16,106 nt of DNA from Nocardiopsaceae bacterium (GTDB lineage: Bacteria; Actinomycetota; Actinomycetes; Streptosporangiales; Streptosporangiaceae). The stretch covers positions 1-16,106 of the forward strand of contig JAIRTY010000352.1 in NCBI GenBank assembly GCA_031254715.1, given 5' to 3'. Of the stretch, positions 14,271 to 16,106 are shown piece after piece. The notes under the pieces are model-generated. The model worked only from the letters and a program-made list of their open reading frames with translations. It did not search any database and had not been told where the DNA came from. The translations under genes were made by a program, and so were the position numbers. Each line of letters opens with the position of its first letter. Within the stretch, counting starts at the first letter, position 1.

Positions 14271-16106
14271 GTGCTGGGGAATATCGGCCATGGTGCGGCA
14301 GCCCCGGGCGGCCTGGCGCCAGCCTCGCCGCAGGCCGGAGCCGGCCCCAGGCCGGGCGGCTTCCCGGTCCGCTCGGGAGCGGTGCCGCCGCTGGCGGACT
14401 GCTTCAGCGCCCGGCCCGAGACGGGGCCTGGCACCGCCCGCTCGGTGCTGGGACCAGGGCAGGCCATGGCGCTCACCGGGCCAGGCTCACCGCCGGGCCA
14501 GCGGCACGATTGGCCGGGCGGCACCGGCAAGACACAGCTGGCCGCCTTCCTCGCCGAGTCCCTGTGGCGCAGCCGCGAGCTCGACCTGCTGGTCTGGGCG
14601 ACGGCAAGCCGCCGGGCGTCGGTTCAGCTCAGTTTCGCCCGGGCACTCGGCGAGCTGACCGGCAGCGAGCCGGGCGGCGATGCGGGGGAAGCCGCTGATC
14701 GCTTCGTCACCTGGCTGGCCCAGGCCGACCGGCCGTGGCTGGTTGTCCTGGACGACCTGGCCGACCCGGCGGACCTGACCGGGCTGTGGCCGACGGGGCC
14801 AGCGGGCCGGGTGATCGTCACGGCCCAGGAGCCGGCGCTGCTCCCGGAGCGGGCCGGATCGACGGTCTGCCCGGTCGGCACGTTCAGTTCCCGGGAGGCG
14901 CTGACCTACCTGATGGGACGGCTGAGCGCCGACCCGGACCAGCGGATCGGCGCCGTGGACCTGGTCGACGACCTGGCCGGCGAGCCGCTGGCGCTGGCGC
15001 AGGCCAGCGCCACCATCATGAACTCCGAACTCACCTGCCGGGATTACCGCATCCTCTTTGCCCGCAGATGGGAACAACTCGCCGAAACGACCGGTGCCGA
15101 GCCCTCGGCCAAGGCGGTCACCTGGACGCTCTCGGTCGAGCACTCCGACCGGCTGACGCCGGGCGGACGGGCACAGCCGTGCCTCGCGCTGGCCGGGCTG
15201 CTGGACAGTCACGGCATCCCGGGCGCCGTGTTCACGACCCAGGCCGCGTGCGAGTACATCGCGGCAGACCGGCCGGCGGCTCCTGTCGATCCCAGCCGGG
15301 TCCGCGCCGCGCTGGTGAGCCTTGAGCGCACCGGGCTGCTGACGATCGATGCCGCGAGCGCGGCCCGATCGGTCCGCGTCCACCAGGCGGTGCAGGCGGC
15401 GGTCAGGTGGGCCACCCCGGACGCCATGCGGGAGCAGGCGGCGCGGGCCGCCGCGAAGGCGCTCGTGGAGGCGTGGCCGGCCGACGGCGCGGAGCCCGGG
15501 CTGTCGGAGGCGCTCCGGTCATGCGCGGACAGCCTGGCGGGCGAGGCTGGTGACTCGCTCTGGTCCAGCGGTGCGCATGCGCTGCTGTTCCAGCTCGGCC
15601 GGAGCCTGGACAGCGCCCGCCTGACCGGGCCCGCCATCGCCCACTGGCGGGAGCTGGCCGAGGTCAGCGAGCGGGTGCTGGGGCCGGACCACCCGGACTC
15701 GGTGCTGGCCGCTGACCGGCTGGCCAGCGCTTCGCTGACGGGCGGGCTGGGCCCGGAGGCGGTCTCCCTCTACCAGCGGACCCTGCAGAGCCGGGCCGAC
15801 ACGCTGGGATCCGACCATCCCAGCACCATCGCCGTCCGGGCCGATCTGGGCAGCGCGCTGCTCGCCGCCGGCCGTATCGCCGAGGCCATTCCCGTCCTCG
15901 AGGAAGTCCTCAACATCCGCTCGCGGATCCAGGGCCCGGCCGATCCCGCCACCCTCGCGGTGCAGGACGACCTGACCGCCGCGTACCACGAGGGCGGCCG
16001 GTACCCGGAGGCGATCCGGATGGGCCGGCGCACGCTGCTCGACCGGGAGCGGGAACAGGGGCCGGATCATCCGGACACCATCGCCGCCCGGGAGCGGCTG
16101 GCCAGC
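14271..16106 (+). CDS. NB-ARC/STAND NTPase with TPR repeats, copy 2 (partial, C-terminus off the right edge)
   Basis: This is an uninterrupted paralogue of the split gene at 7004-9279, 612 codons in the window. GTG at 14271 is preceded by GGAGG. An Ala/Gly/Pro-rich leader (1-35) leads to VPPLADCFSARPETGPGT. ALTGPG (67-72) and GGTGKTQLA (83-91) look like one Walker A site split by 11 residues. Walker B is WLVVLDD (156-162), and the GxP motif is GEPLALAQA. The sensor-1 strand reads VIVTAQ, with Gln186 where copy 1 has Arg. VHQAVQAAVR (370-379) ends a winged-helix part. From about residue 450 42-residue TPRs begin (GPDHPDS, GSDHPST, GPADPAT, GPDHPDT); four are visible, and copy 1 predicts about four more beyond the edge. 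STAND proteins are ligand-triggered oligomerising switches. No effector domain is visible here, so its output is unknown. Confidence 0.85.
   Translation, partial: MLGNIGHGAAAPGGLAPASPQAGAGPRPGGFPVRSGAVPPLADCFSARPETGPGTARSVLGPGQAMALTGPGSPPGQRHDWPGGTGKTQLAAFLAESLWRSRELDLLVWATASRRASVQLSFARALGELTGSEPGGDAGEAADRFVTWLAQADRPWLVVLDDLADPADLTGLWPTGPAGRVIVTAQEPALLPERAGSTVCPVGTFSSREALTYLMGRLSADPDQRIGAVDLVDDLAGEPLALAQASATIMNSELTCRDYRILFARRWEQLAETTGAEPSAKAVTWTLSVEHSDRLTPGGRAQPCLALAGLLDSHGIPGAVFTTQAACEYIAADRPAAPVDPSRVRAALVSLERTGLLTIDAASAARSVRVHQAVQAAVRWATPDAMREQAARAAAKALVEAWPADGAEPGLSEALRSCADSLAGEAGDSLWSSGAHALLFQLGRSLDSARLTGPAIAHWRELAEVSERVLGPDHPDSVLAADRLASASLTGGLGPEAVSLYQRTLQSRADTLGSDHPSTIAVRADLGSALLAAGRIAEAIPVLEEVLNIRSRIQGPADPATLAVQDDLTAAYHEGGRYPEAIRMGRRTLLDREREQGPDHPDTIAARERLAS

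Overview
The window is very GC-rich, with G/C strongly preferred at third codon positions and frequent GTG starts. Together with a complete conservon (cvnABCD), this points to a filamentous actinomycete (Streptomyces/Streptosporangiales-like). The exact genus cannot be read from the sequence. I saw no tRNA, rRNA, CRISPR array, transposase or integrase.

Layout. (1) 1-2519, minus strand: an FAD-linked 2-hydroxyacid oxidase translationally coupled to a ThDP-dependent enzyme that runs off the left edge. (2) 2580-3573, minus: a perfect 15-bp hairpin, then a highly basic repeat protein resembling histone H1 or an SR protein, with nine heptads, a block of SR pentads and an inverted repeat around its ribosome binding site. 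(3) 3739-6811, minus: a four-gene conservon. It encodes a membrane histidine-kinase-like CvnA, a roadblock CvnB, a DUF742 CvnC and a Ras-like GTPase CvnD, with overlapping or tightly spaced genes. (4) 7004-9279, plus: an NB-ARC/STAND NTPase with kinesin-light-chain-type TPRs, split by a -1 frameshift near 8191-8211. (5) 9317-14118, minus: an operon of APC amino-acid permease, small nucleotidyltransferase-fold protein, calcineurin-like phosphoesterase and class III aminotransferase. (6) 14271-16106, plus: a second, intact NB-ARC/TPR paralogue that continues past the right edge.

How the parts may work together. The first pair can oxidise a 2-hydroxyacid to a 2-oxoacid and then decarboxylate or ligate it. 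The conservon is a membrane-associated signalling complex feeding a small GTPase. The permease and aminotransferase look like uptake and catabolism of an amino compound; the nucleotidyltransferase and phosphoesterase between them are unexplained and could be regulatory. The two NB-ARC/TPR proteins are STAND-type switches with no recognisable effector domain. They bracket the permease operon as direct repeats. In both, the Walker A loop appears interrupted by a short insertion, and one of them is broken.

The most novel-looking items are the paired STAND proteins, the heptad/SR protein with its start-site hairpin, and the nucleotidyltransferase-phosphoesterase pair inside a transport/transamination operon. 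Stretches without genes are short (at most about 190 bases) and are described in the feature list.
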